DNA of 20,716 bases from a virus: positions 1 through 20,716 of the IMG/VR virus record IMGVR_UViG_3300031269_000105; one strand, given 5' to 3'. The position numbers and the translations under genes were made by a program. Below are positions 1 to 8,095 of this stretch, in pieces (positions within the stretch are counted from its first letter, which is position 1; the number at the start of each line of letters is the position of its first letter). Below the pieces are notes generated by a model. That model was not told where the DNA came from and ran no database searches. It worked only from the letters and a program-made list of their open reading frames with translations.

Positions 1-56
1 AATTTATGAGCGTTATATTTGAATATAGAATTGATCAACAATTTATAAAAAGATGA
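1..56 (+). CDS. 3' end of an upstream gene (partial)
   Basis: An open frame enters from the left edge and stops at TGA 54-56. The last residues are hydrophilic and end in QFIKR. The stop overlaps the next start as ATGA (53-56), the same tight coupling used elsewhere in this operon, which supports it being a real gene end. Function cannot be read from about 18 residues; position suggests another tail gene. Confidence 0.55.
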   Translation, partial: FMSVIFEYRIDQQFIKR

Positions 57-1534
57 GCATTACAATATTAAGCACACCGCAGGAAATGACACCCGCGTAT
101 AATAAAAACTACTTTTACTTCGATTCAACTGAGAAATCGGAGGTTGGATTTAGGTATTTAGTGAGCGTTATAAGTGGTGGCATCACTTTAGGCACGTATA
201 AACTAAAACCTATCCCGACAACCTTATACGGTGAAGTAGATGTATCTAAGGTAATTCAACAGTCATTAGGGCAGTCATTTGACCCAACTCAGGATAATGG
301 ATATATTCCAACAGCTCAGTTCTTAGACTTCACATTACAGATAGATGAGGAGTATTTAGTTAACGAGCCATTCACAGACTACACATTTGCGGGATCTTCT
401 AACTGGCCTAATCACTCTGATCCTGCATTTAATCCAAACGGACTTGCAAGAACAGCTTTGAAGCACTCATCAGAACCTTTGTATTCTCAGGGTGATATTA
501 TAAATGTAGTACAAGAAGCATCGGCAAATTTTAGACCTGAGTTGGAAGGTATACACACCGTGTTAGACGTTTATTTGTCGGGCGGGTTCTACTACACTGT
601 ATTAGATTTGACGTGGATAGGAAGTGGTGCAGCAAGTGCAGGGGACTCATTCTATGCAGACAATAAGAAGTCAATATTCACAGGAGTAACATCTTCAGAA
701 GTAACTGCATATCGTGGTGCATTTGGATTTGTTGAATATAATACCTATGACTTTGAGGATTGGCAAACTTTAAATTCAACATCTAATTTATTAACCACAC
801 TCACAGAAACTAGAATTTCACGTGACAATCCAACCTGGTTAAAATTATACAAGGTTGGTGAGGGTTCAATTTATGCTGTATTCAATATTGCAGGCACGAG
901 ATATAGATATATAGTAGGCGCAGCAAACACATTCTATTTGATTAATACCTTACCTTCAGACGACAATATATTAGAAGTGTACAACGGTACTGCTTGGGTT
1001 GCTTTCGGGGGCGGCTTAGACCTATCAACGATAAAAACGTATGACTTAATAATTGCGACGAGCGCAGATTTACAACTAAGTAAAGCATATACTATTAACC
1101 TTTACGATGACTGTGACTTTTACGACACTTTCGATGTGTGTTTTATGGATAGATTAGGCTCGTGGATTACAATTCCATTTAACAAAGGTTCGTATGTTAC
1201 TCAGAAAGTTAACCGTTCTACATTTAGGAAGAAGTATGGCTCATTAGTTGATAGTGATTGGACATACAGCTTGCAAGATAGAGGTCTAGAAAACTACCAC
1301 ATTGAAGAGGAGTTGACGTACAAAGTAAATACAGGGCAATTGAGCGAAGTTGAATCTCAGTACATGAAAGAGTTAGTATCTTCTCCATTTGTGTTTGTAT
1401 CAGTTAACGGTGCAGATTTCGAATCAATCAATATTATCAACTCATCACTTCCACTTAACAAGAAACGAACGCAGCGAGATAGAAAGGTTCAGTTGACATT
1501 TGTTAAATCAGTTCAAGACAACATCAATATATGA
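53..1534 (+). CDS. Dit-like distal tail / baseplate structural protein
   Basis: A 493-residue virion protein, probably at the distal tail end. No signal peptide or membrane segment is visible. The N-terminal 100 residues and the C-terminal part (about 356-493, with FDVCFMDRLGSW, then a long polar stretch and LVSSPFVFVSV) follow a pattern I associate with Bacteroidetes phage tail-tip proteins located just before the hub. The middle (about 138-210, with GDIINVVQEAS and LEGIHTVLDVYLSGGFYYTV) looks like a small beta-rich module inserted between these parts. The gene starts inside the stop of the preceding gene (ATGA) and its own stop overlaps the next start at 1531-1534, so it is translationally coupled to the hub. 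The Dit-like role is inferred from position and pattern, not from a search. Confidence 0.5.
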   Translation: MSITILSTPQEMTPAYNKNYFYFDSTEKSEVGFRYLVSVISGGITLGTYKLKPIPTTLYGEVDVSKVIQQSLGQSFDPTQDNGYIPTAQFLDFTLQIDEEYLVNEPFTDYTFAGSSNWPNHSDPAFNPNGLARTALKHSSEPLYSQGDIINVVQEASANFRPELEGIHTVLDVYLSGGFYYTVLDLTWIGSGAASAGDSFYADNKKSIFTGVTSSEVTAYRGAFGFVEYNTYDFEDWQTLNSTSNLLTTLTETRISRDNPTWLKLYKVGEGSIYAVFNIAGTRYRYIVGAANTFYLINTLPSDDNILEVYNGTAWVAFGGGLDLSTIKTYDLIIATSADLQLSKAYTINLYDDCDFYDTFDVCFMDRLGSWITIPFNKGSYVTQKVNRSTFRKKYGSLVDSDWTYSLQDRGLENYHIEEELTYKVNTGQLSEVESQYMKELVSSPFVFVSVNGADFESINIINSSLPLNKKRTQRDRKVQLTFVKSVQDNINI

Positions 1535-4500
1535 CACGAATACAATTAGAAGAAGGCTTTATTGATTTACCTAATGGCGCAAATTTTCCTATCACTTTGT
1601 CAAGTGCTGACATTTTAGGAAATGGAGCGTTATCGGGTGGTTTCTCAAAAGCATTAAATATTGCAGGAACAACTGAGCATACCAAATTGATGGGCTTGTA
1701 TTTCGATGTTGACCTAACAAATGACAAGTTCAACAGAAATAAGAAAACTGAATGTACAGTAATTCAAGAAGGCACGGAAATATTCACCGGTTACATTCAA
1801 TTGATGGAGGTTGTAAGGGTGAACGAATTGAGTTCTACGAATAGCAAGCATATAGAATATAAGATTAACGTATTTGATGAGGTGTCGAATTTCTTTATCT
1901 CAATGGGTGAGAAGAAAATAAATGAGTTGTCATTTCCAGAATTAAACCACGTTTTTAATCGAGCAAACATCATTTCTTCGTGGAATAATACAGATGGTTA
2001 CATATATCCAATGTTTGCAAAAGACATCACTACATACACACTTCAAGATTTTAAGCCTGCTATTTTTGAATTAGACTATTTCACTAAGATATTTGCTCAA
2101 AACGGTTACACTTATACATGGGATTCTTTAACTGATGCCACGATCAAAATGGATAAACGCATCATCCCATTCAACGGAAATCAAGGAAACGAGGAGACAA
2201 CACAATTGCTTCAGCAACAATATACTGTTAAAGGTATAGATGACGCAATGAATCCCGTGATTGATGCAACAACAGTACCCGACTATCCTATCGGATGGCT
2301 GCCATTTAGAGATTACTTGCTCGCAGGCAACGTACAAGACTATGCAGATGATATTGGTGTGCACTTATCATTAGACACGGTTTATGAGGACGCACAAAAT
2401 CAATGGAACGCAGGAGATAACACTATTATAAACAAAGCAGGAGATAATAGAACATGGAGCTTCTTAACTGAATATAGTTATGATATTGACGTTCGAGCGA
2501 TAGATGGCGGTGGTGTTTTGCAAAATTGGGAGGTTTATTTCAATCAAGGAGGCGCATCAAGATTAGATGTTATAATTACATTGGTGGCACAATCAGTTAC
2601 TAATCCGACCAAGTTAGTTTACATAGATTCCCAGGTTGCTAAGACATTTTTTAATGGTGGTACTTATGACTATGGTGATGCGTATGAAGAGTTAGCGAGT
2701 GGCATAAATGCATCTTCAGCAGCACTTGGATTGTTCGATAATAACGAAGAAATCAGAATCACTCCAATGATTGTAGGAAGGTACTTCAATTCTAACGGTG
2801 ACCTTGTTTCGCCAAAAGCTCTATTCTTAAATGTATCTCCATTCAATACCGACAACTTATTAATTCCTTGTGCATTTATTGTCCAAGGCACAGCAGGAGC
2901 AGGACAAGAAGATGTTAGACTAGAATTTGACATCACAATAACAGATTTAAACATTAAGGCAGTACCCGACATTGAAGGGTTGGTTAAAGATTCCAATATT
3001 GAAATTGATAGGTTTATTCCAAAGGATATAAAGCAAAAAGACATAATTCGATCAATTGCTACTTCCTATAATTTAGTATTCGTACCCGATCCTGAAGATG
3101 ATAGAAATGTCATTATAAAGACAAGAGATGACTATTATGATGGTGGTGAAGAGTGGGATTGGACAAAGAAGTTCGTAGAGGATGAAGACAGTAAAATTAA
3201 GTTTATATCAAACGAAGTAAAGCGTGACCAAGTTTTTACATACAAAGAAGATAGCGACTCAATCAATGAAGCGTACACAAAAGAGACGAATGAAGTGTAC
3301 GGTGAAAGTTCTATTCGATTAGACAATGAATATATCAATGGAGAAGATGTGCAGGAGTTAATATATGCACCTACTCCATCCATAGAGAGTGCGATTGGCG
3401 TTGTGCTTCCTGCGATTAACGGTATAGTTCCAGAGAATAAAATTAGGGTGCTACTTAACAACGGTAAGAAGTCTGTGTTTGAATATCCATTTTACGACAA
3501 TATACTTCCAACTGGAACACCTCAAATGATTGACGAGTATTTAAGCACCTCAATGTTTGACAATGACGAGACGCCTAACTTTTCAATCTGTTTTGATTCA
3601 CCAAGGGTGCTTTTTCATTCTAGGCAGCAAGGGCAGACGAACAACTATCTTTATTCCATGCATCACTTAAGGGAGACGACAAACATAAATCAGGGTAAGA
3701 TGATGATAGGTATGTTTGATTTGAGTGAGGTAGACTTTCAGAAATTAGCGAAACGATTAGACTATAAGATATTCATTAAGGACAACGGATGGTTCTACAT
3801 CTCAACAGTCAATAGTTACAATAGTGGCAAACGCACCATTACTAAGGTCGAGCTCGTTACAGCAGACGACAACACAGGTCTGCTTTACAAACGCACGATT
3901 CCATCAGTAAACGTAGATAATAACGACGTTTCAAAAGATACGGGCGGATTTATGAAGACGGTAAACGATTCAACAAACATTATTATAGGCTCAAATAATG
4001 TAACTATTGTTGGTCGCTACAACGTTGTTCAGGGTGCTGACGACGTTAATATTATTGGAGACAAGAACGTAGTCAAGTCCTCAGATATATCAGTAGATGG
4101 AAACTACAATGTTGTGCCTCAAGGTGTGAACGGTTCAAAGGTATTTGGAGACTCAACTACATTAACGAAGTCAGGCATATTTCTTAACGGCAAAGAGAAT
4201 GGAAGCAATGTTATTTATAAAGCAAGGGTTTGGCAGTCGGGTACAGATGCAATAGTCTTAGAAGAAATTGAAAACGCTAAAGGATTTGTACTTACATCGT
4301 CTAGATCATCAGCAGGAATATATGCAATATCAGGGTTTGATGGGGAGCTATTTAATACTGTAGGTGAGAAATATGATTTATTCCTTAACCATCAATCTAT
4401 ATCGTTTAACGGAGATGTACTTACTACATTTAATACAAACACTCGACTTAGAATAAACACCTACAATACAAGTGATGTTCCTGCAGATGGCATCATAGTG

Positions 4501-4557
4501 AAAGACCTTGGAGGTACACAACGATATCATATTTTAACAATTAAAAAATACGGGTAA
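1531..4557 (+). CDS. Tail hub / tail-tip (Tal-like) protein with beta-helical C-terminus
   Basis: A 1008-residue protein that probably forms the central tail hub or tip. The N-terminal 120 residues (GFIDLPNGANFPITLSSADI, then TEIFTGYIQL) resemble the hub domain seen in Bacteroidetes phages, where a short peptide leads into a beta-barrel. About 160-200 holds the IISSW and YIYPM stretch typical of this family, followed by YFTKIFAQNGYTYTW. From about 811 to 880 there are short repeats of the form N-I-I-I-G-x-N-N-V and V-N-I-I-G-D-K-N-V, as in a left-handed or parallel beta-helix. The end (about 900-1008) may be a receptor-facing domain. It overlaps the upstream gene by 4 bases (ATGA) and the tape measure gene by 1 base (TAATG). 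Hub assignment is inference from pattern and neighbours. Confidence 0.55.
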   Translation: MTRIQLEEGFIDLPNGANFPITLSSADILGNGALSGGFSKALNIAGTTEHTKLMGLYFDVDLTNDKFNRNKKTECTVIQEGTEIFTGYIQLMEVVRVNELSSTNSKHIEYKINVFDEVSNFFISMGEKKINELSFPELNHVFNRANIISSWNNTDGYIYPMFAKDITTYTLQDFKPAIFELDYFTKIFAQNGYTYTWDSLTDATIKMDKRIIPFNGNQGNEETTQLLQQQYTVKGIDDAMNPVIDATTVPDYPIGWLPFRDYLLAGNVQDYADDIGVHLSLDTVYEDAQNQWNAGDNTIINKAGDNRTWSFLTEYSYDIDVRAIDGGGVLQNWEVYFNQGGASRLDVIITLVAQSVTNPTKLVYIDSQVAKTFFNGGTYDYGDAYEELASGINASSAALGLFDNNEEIRITPMIVGRYFNSNGDLVSPKALFLNVSPFNTDNLLIPCAFIVQGTAGAGQEDVRLEFDITITDLNIKAVPDIEGLVKDSNIEIDRFIPKDIKQKDIIRSIATSYNLVFVPDPEDDRNVIIKTRDDYYDGGEEWDWTKKFVEDEDSKIKFISNEVKRDQVFTYKEDSDSINEAYTKETNEVYGESSIRLDNEYINGEDVQELIYAPTPSIESAIGVVLPAINGIVPENKIRVLLNNGKKSVFEYPFYDNILPTGTPQMIDEYLSTSMFDNDETPNFSICFDSPRVLFHSRQQGQTNNYLYSMHHLRETTNINQGKMMIGMFDLSEVDFQKLAKRLDYKIFIKDNGWFYISTVNSYNSGKRTITKVELVTADDNTGLLYKRTIPSVNVDNNDVSKDTGGFMKTVNDSTNIIIGSNNVTIVGRYNVVQGADDVNIIGDKNVVKSSDISVDGNYNVVPQGVNGSKVFGDSTTLTKSGIFLNGKENGSNVIYKARVWQSGTDAIVLEEIENAKGFVLTSSRSSAGIYAISGFDGELFNTVGEKYDLFLNHQSISFNGDVLTTFNTNTRLRINTYNTSDVPADGIIVKDLGGTQRYHILTIKKYG

Positions 4558-6770
4558 TGGCTACGGAAAGAACGGTAAAAATTAAAGTTGAAGCAGACGG
4601 TACTGCAATTAATGACTTACTCCAAGAGATTGACCAATTAAAAGACAAGATTAAAACGGCTTCAGATCCCAAAGTTGTTAAGAAACTTAATGATGAGTTT
4701 GAAGAAACGACACGTAAATTAAAAGACGTTGAGAAGGCAACAAAAGGAATAACTTTAGATAAAACATTCGATGAAATCTATGGAGGCATCTTACCGTTGT
4801 CTGGTCGATTAGGTGAGCTTGAAGATAGAATGTACGAACTTGCCCTCGCTGGAAAAGCAGATACTCAGGAGTTCAAAGACATGAATGAGAAGGCTGCAAA
4901 ATATCGAACTACAATTAAGGATGTAGATAGACAAGTTGATATGCTTGCCGATAATAAAGGGATGAGTGTCTTTAGTGCAGGAGCAGACGAAGTGGGTTCT
5001 TCACTTCTAAGAATGGATTTTGAAACTGCTGCACTACAAGCCAAGTCCTTAGCAATGGCATCGGGTAAAATCTCATTTAAAAGTGCTATTAAATCGGTTA
5101 AATCGATGGGAAGTACATTTGCATCACTTGGAAAAGCCTTGCTTACAAATCCATTCTTTTTAATTGTCGGTGTGGTTGCGGCTATCGTTGGGGCTATCGT
5201 TGCTTTGATGGATGAACTCGGAATACTTCAAAAGATATTTGACGCTGTTGGGGATGCGATTGGATGGGTAATTCAGCAGTTTAAAGACCTACTCGATTGG
5301 ATGGGCTTAACTGATTATGCAGGCGAAGATTATTCACAAAAGCAAATTGATAGAAATGAAAAGTTGGTTAAGTCGTATGACGATAAAACTAAAGAGGTTG
5401 TTGCGGGAATGGATCACGAGATTCAAATGGCAGAAGCTCAGGGTAAATCTACTGAGAAACTAGAGCGCGAAAAATTACTACTATTAAATGAGGCTGCGTC
5501 AAAAAGAATACAGTTAGCAAATGACACGGCTGAACATTTGATAAAAGTACACGGCAAAGATAGTGAAGAATACAAAGAACAGATTGAGGCTATACGACTA
5601 TTAACCGCTGAAGCAAAGCAAGCAGCTAGAGACGTTGAACTATTCGATACTCAACAAATAGCAGCAGATAAAAAGAAGCGCGAAGAGAGCTTACAAAGTG
5701 AGCTAGAAGCTAAGACTGAGGCAGCTAATAAATGGAGAGACAAACAGGAGCAAATGGCTGAAGCTCAACTTTCGGCTGATAGAATGATCGAGCAAGCAAA
5801 TATTGAATTGATTGAAAACGATTTAGAACGTGGCCGTCAAATGAATGTGTTTAAACAGGAGCAAGCATTTAATGACATTAACCGCGAACTATTAACGAAT
5901 GAACAAATTGAAGCCTTAGCAATTCAGCACCAAACAAAACTACAATTAATTCAAGAGGAGTTTGATGCTCAGAAAGAAGCAAAAGCACAAGCGTTAAGAG
6001 ATAAAAAGATTGAAAGTGATTTAGCTGAAGAGCAAATTGCAATTGCAGCGGTTGAGAAACTAGAAGCGCAAAACGAAAGGATAAGAGAGTTAAGAGCAAG
6101 TGACTTAGAAAACAAAATATCTAGTATTAAGTCTGAGTATGCCATCCAGTTAGATGCAGCAAAAGGCAATGCAGATTTAATCGTTGAATTAGAAAAAGCA
6201 AAAGCAAATGAAATAAAAGAAATTCGTGACCAAGCATTAAGGGAAGAAATACAGAATCAAAGGGCTGCGGTTAATTTTGCAGTAGACCAAACCGGTGCAC
6301 TATTCGCACAAATGGGAGGTTTAGCAGAAGAAGGTTCAGCAGCATCAAAAGCGTTTGCATTAGCGTCAATCATTGCAGATACAGCAAGTGCATTAATGAA
6401 AGCGGTTCCAGTTGCACTTGAAGCAGCAAAAGCTACAGGACCCGCTGCACCGTTTATATTTGCAGGAACACTTGCAGGAATAATTGGAACAGTAGTAGGA
6501 GCAGCAGCAAATGCAAAGAAAGCATTAACATCAGGAGGTGGTGGTGGTGGAGGTGTAAGCGGTGGAGGTTCAGCAGTTTCAGCAGGATCAGCCCCGAATG
6601 TAGGCTCTCCACAACAGACACCTGAAGTAAGTCCATTCAATGAAAATGAAAATACCGATCAAAATGCAGGAGGTTCTGTCAACAGGAAGGTTATGGTTGT
6701 CGATTACTTTGATATAAAAGATAAAGGAAATGAGGTTAATGGTTTGCAAAATAGAGTTAAATTAGCGTAA
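4557..6770 (+). CDS. Tape measure protein
   Basis: A 737-residue tail tape measure protein, which sets tail length inside the tube and is thought to help DNA cross the host membrane. Residues 1-130 and about 270-560 are highly charged, rich in K, E, A and Q, and read as long coiled coils. A hydrophobic segment lies at about 195-245 (FFLIVGVVAAIVGAIVALM). A second, alanine-rich one lies at about 594-658 (KAFALASIIADTASALMKA, then FIFAGTLAGIIGTVVGAA), followed by a run of seven glycines. This alanine-rich end plus glycine tract is characteristic of tape measure C-termini. At about 1.5 angstrom per residue the tail would be near 110 nm. It directly follows the hub gene, whereas in most siphoviruses it precedes the tip genes. 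Confidence 0.88.
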   Translation: MATERTVKIKVEADGTAINDLLQEIDQLKDKIKTASDPKVVKKLNDEFEETTRKLKDVEKATKGITLDKTFDEIYGGILPLSGRLGELEDRMYELALAGKADTQEFKDMNEKAAKYRTTIKDVDRQVDMLADNKGMSVFSAGADEVGSSLLRMDFETAALQAKSLAMASGKISFKSAIKSVKSMGSTFASLGKALLTNPFFLIVGVVAAIVGAIVALMDELGILQKIFDAVGDAIGWVIQQFKDLLDWMGLTDYAGEDYSQKQIDRNEKLVKSYDDKTKEVVAGMDHEIQMAEAQGKSTEKLEREKLLLLNEAASKRIQLANDTAEHLIKVHGKDSEEYKEQIEAIRLLTAEAKQAARDVELFDTQQIAADKKKREESLQSELEAKTEAANKWRDKQEQMAEAQLSADRMIEQANIELIENDLERGRQMNVFKQEQAFNDINRELLTNEQIEALAIQHQTKLQLIQEEFDAQKEAKAQALRDKKIESDLAEEQIAIAAVEKLEAQNERIRELRASDLENKISSIKSEYAIQLDAAKGNADLIVELEKAKANEIKEIRDQALREEIQNQRAAVNFAVDQTGALFAQMGGLAEEGSAASKAFALASIIADTASALMKAVPVALEAAKATGPAAPFIFAGTLAGIIGTVVGAAANAKKALTSGGGGGGGVSGGGSAVSAGSAPNVGSPQQTPEVSPFNENENTDQNAGGSVNRKVMVVDYFDIKDKGNEVNGLQNRVKLA

Positions 6771-6780
6771 AAATTAATAT

Positions 6781-7341
6781 ATGGTAGTATTTGAAAAAGA
6801 TGGTAAGGAATATCAAATTCCAAACAAGGCAGATGAAGTGTCTTTAAATCAGTTGAGTCACATATCCGACTTGATGAATGACAAGAAAAATGATAAGCAG
6901 TTCTTCACAAGATGGATGACAGTGATCGAATACTTGGGAGGTAAGAAACTAAAGCAAGTTATAACTTCTACGGCTTTGAATAGTTACATTGAGAGCTTTG
7001 ATATTACTGATATTGACAACGAAGTAAGTGAGATTATCACAGTCGAAGGTAAGGAATATAAATGCGTAGTTGAAGATGGTGAGCTTCAAATGTCAGGTAT
7101 GGATATTGCAGAAGTGGAACAAGCAATTGCAACGAATGAAGACGTAGGTAAGAAAGTATTTGCAATCATGTACAAAGATTTAAGTAAAGGATTCAATGAC
7201 CACTACAATGAAGGTCACTTGAAAAAGAAAACTGAATTGTTTGGTCAGCACGTTACGGCTGACATTGCTGCACCAGTTATCTATCAAATCAACAAAGGAG
7301 TACTTGACAACGTAGATGCACTTAGAAAAGCTCATGCTTAG
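6781..7341 (+). CDS. Probable tail assembly chaperone (first of a pair)
   Basis: A 186-residue soluble protein with no membrane segment. It begins with a short beta-like stretch (VVFEKDGKEYQIPNKADEVSLNQLSHI), a pattern seen in small proteins next to tape measure genes in Bacteroidetes phages, and continues as mixed helical sequence. It starts 10 bases after the tape measure stop and its 3' end overlaps the next gene out of frame. Small adjacent genes with overlapping ends beside a tape measure gene are the usual setting of tail assembly chaperones (lambda G/GT), though here they follow the tape measure gene. Function is inferred from position. Confidence 0.5.
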   Translation: MVVFEKDGKEYQIPNKADEVSLNQLSHISDLMNDKKNDKQFFTRWMTVIEYLGGKKLKQVITSTALNSYIESFDITDIDNEVSEIITVEGKEYKCVVEDGELQMSGMDIAEVEQAIATNEDVGKKVFAIMYKDLSKGFNDHYNEGHLKKKTELFGQHVTADIAAPVIYQINKGVLDNVDALRKAHA

Positions 7342-8074
7342 TCTAGAACAATATCAGGAGTTATACAGTCACGACATTGATGGGGTGTTTTTAAAGACAA
7401 TACACTACGTTAGTGTCGTGAATGACTTTGATCCAATCGAGGTGCAGAATTGGAGTCCTGATAAATTGATTTCTGAGTACAAGAAAATAAAACATAAGTT
7501 AATTGTATCTGAAAAGTTCAATAAACAAATAAATATTGAAGATGCTACTTTGAATTTGATAGACTATAAGCACATTAAATTTGGTCAATTTATAGACATT
7601 GAACACTACATCAATGAGAACTATTTAGGAAACCTTCACAAGATTGCAGCGTTGTTGTATCTTCAAACTGAGGGCGGTGGTATTTACGAAGAAAAACCCG
7701 AAAGCATAGAGCATATAAATATTGATTATCGAAGTAATTTGATAACTTACATTCCCGCTAAAGAAGTGCTAGGTGCTTGCAATGCTTACTTAAAATTTAG
7801 AGCAAACTTCTTTGAGTCTTATAGTAGTATTTTTCAAGACCCACTCGAAGGAGTAGAAGACCTTGAAGATATGAGCGCTGAAGAACGTAAGATAGTTGAA
7901 GAAGAAACTGCACTTGCTGAAAAGAATAAGTCAAACCAATGGCATAGGATGTTGAACTATTTGACTGATTTTGACTTGACAAAATTTGATAAGATACTGG
8001 GTGAAAATCTGTTTTTAGTTTTCAATCAGTACGGTCACATTAAGAATAAGAGTAAGGAAAATCAAACAAAATAA
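7316..8074 (+). CDS. Probable tail assembly chaperone partner, unknown protein
   Basis: A 252-residue acidic protein, mostly helical, with phrases such as HIKFGQFIDIEHYI and LHKIAALLYLQTEGG. The second half has an acidic segment (about 180-205) and a WHRMLNYLTDFDLTKFDKI motif close to the end. It reads in the +1 frame relative to the gene before it and overlaps it by 26 bases. A TAG at 7313-7315 lies immediately before this ATG, so a frameshift product would have to slip within 7316-7341. A second in-frame ATG at 7334 would leave only an 8-base overlap and is an equally plausible start. I see no clear slippery heptamer. The chaperone role comes from context and a family-like pattern. Confidence 0.5.
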   Translation: MHLEKLMLSLEQYQELYSHDIDGVFLKTIHYVSVVNDFDPIEVQNWSPDKLISEYKKIKHKLIVSEKFNKQINIEDATLNLIDYKHIKFGQFIDIEHYINENYLGNLHKIAALLYLQTEGGGIYEEKPESIEHINIDYRSNLITYIPAKEVLGACNAYLKFRANFFESYSSIFQDPLEGVEDLEDMSAEERKIVEEETALAEKNKSNQWHRMLNYLTDFDLTKFDKILGENLFLVFNQYGHIKNKSKENQTK

Positions 8075-8095
8075 CTATTCCTACACTTATAGTTG

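Noticed and set aside
14-21. TATATTTG as a promoter before the first tail gene
   Set aside because: It lies inside the end of the preceding coding frame, and the matching -33 position falls outside the window, so it cannot be supported.
6257-6640. Proline- and alanine-rich minus-strand open frame opposite the tape measure end
   Set aside because: It is the mirror of the repetitive Ala/Gly codons of the tape measure gene, with no leader or promoter of its own.
8093-8095. TTG start for the protease/scaffold gene
   Set aside because: ATG directly follows at 8096, and no ribosome-binding feature favours TTG.
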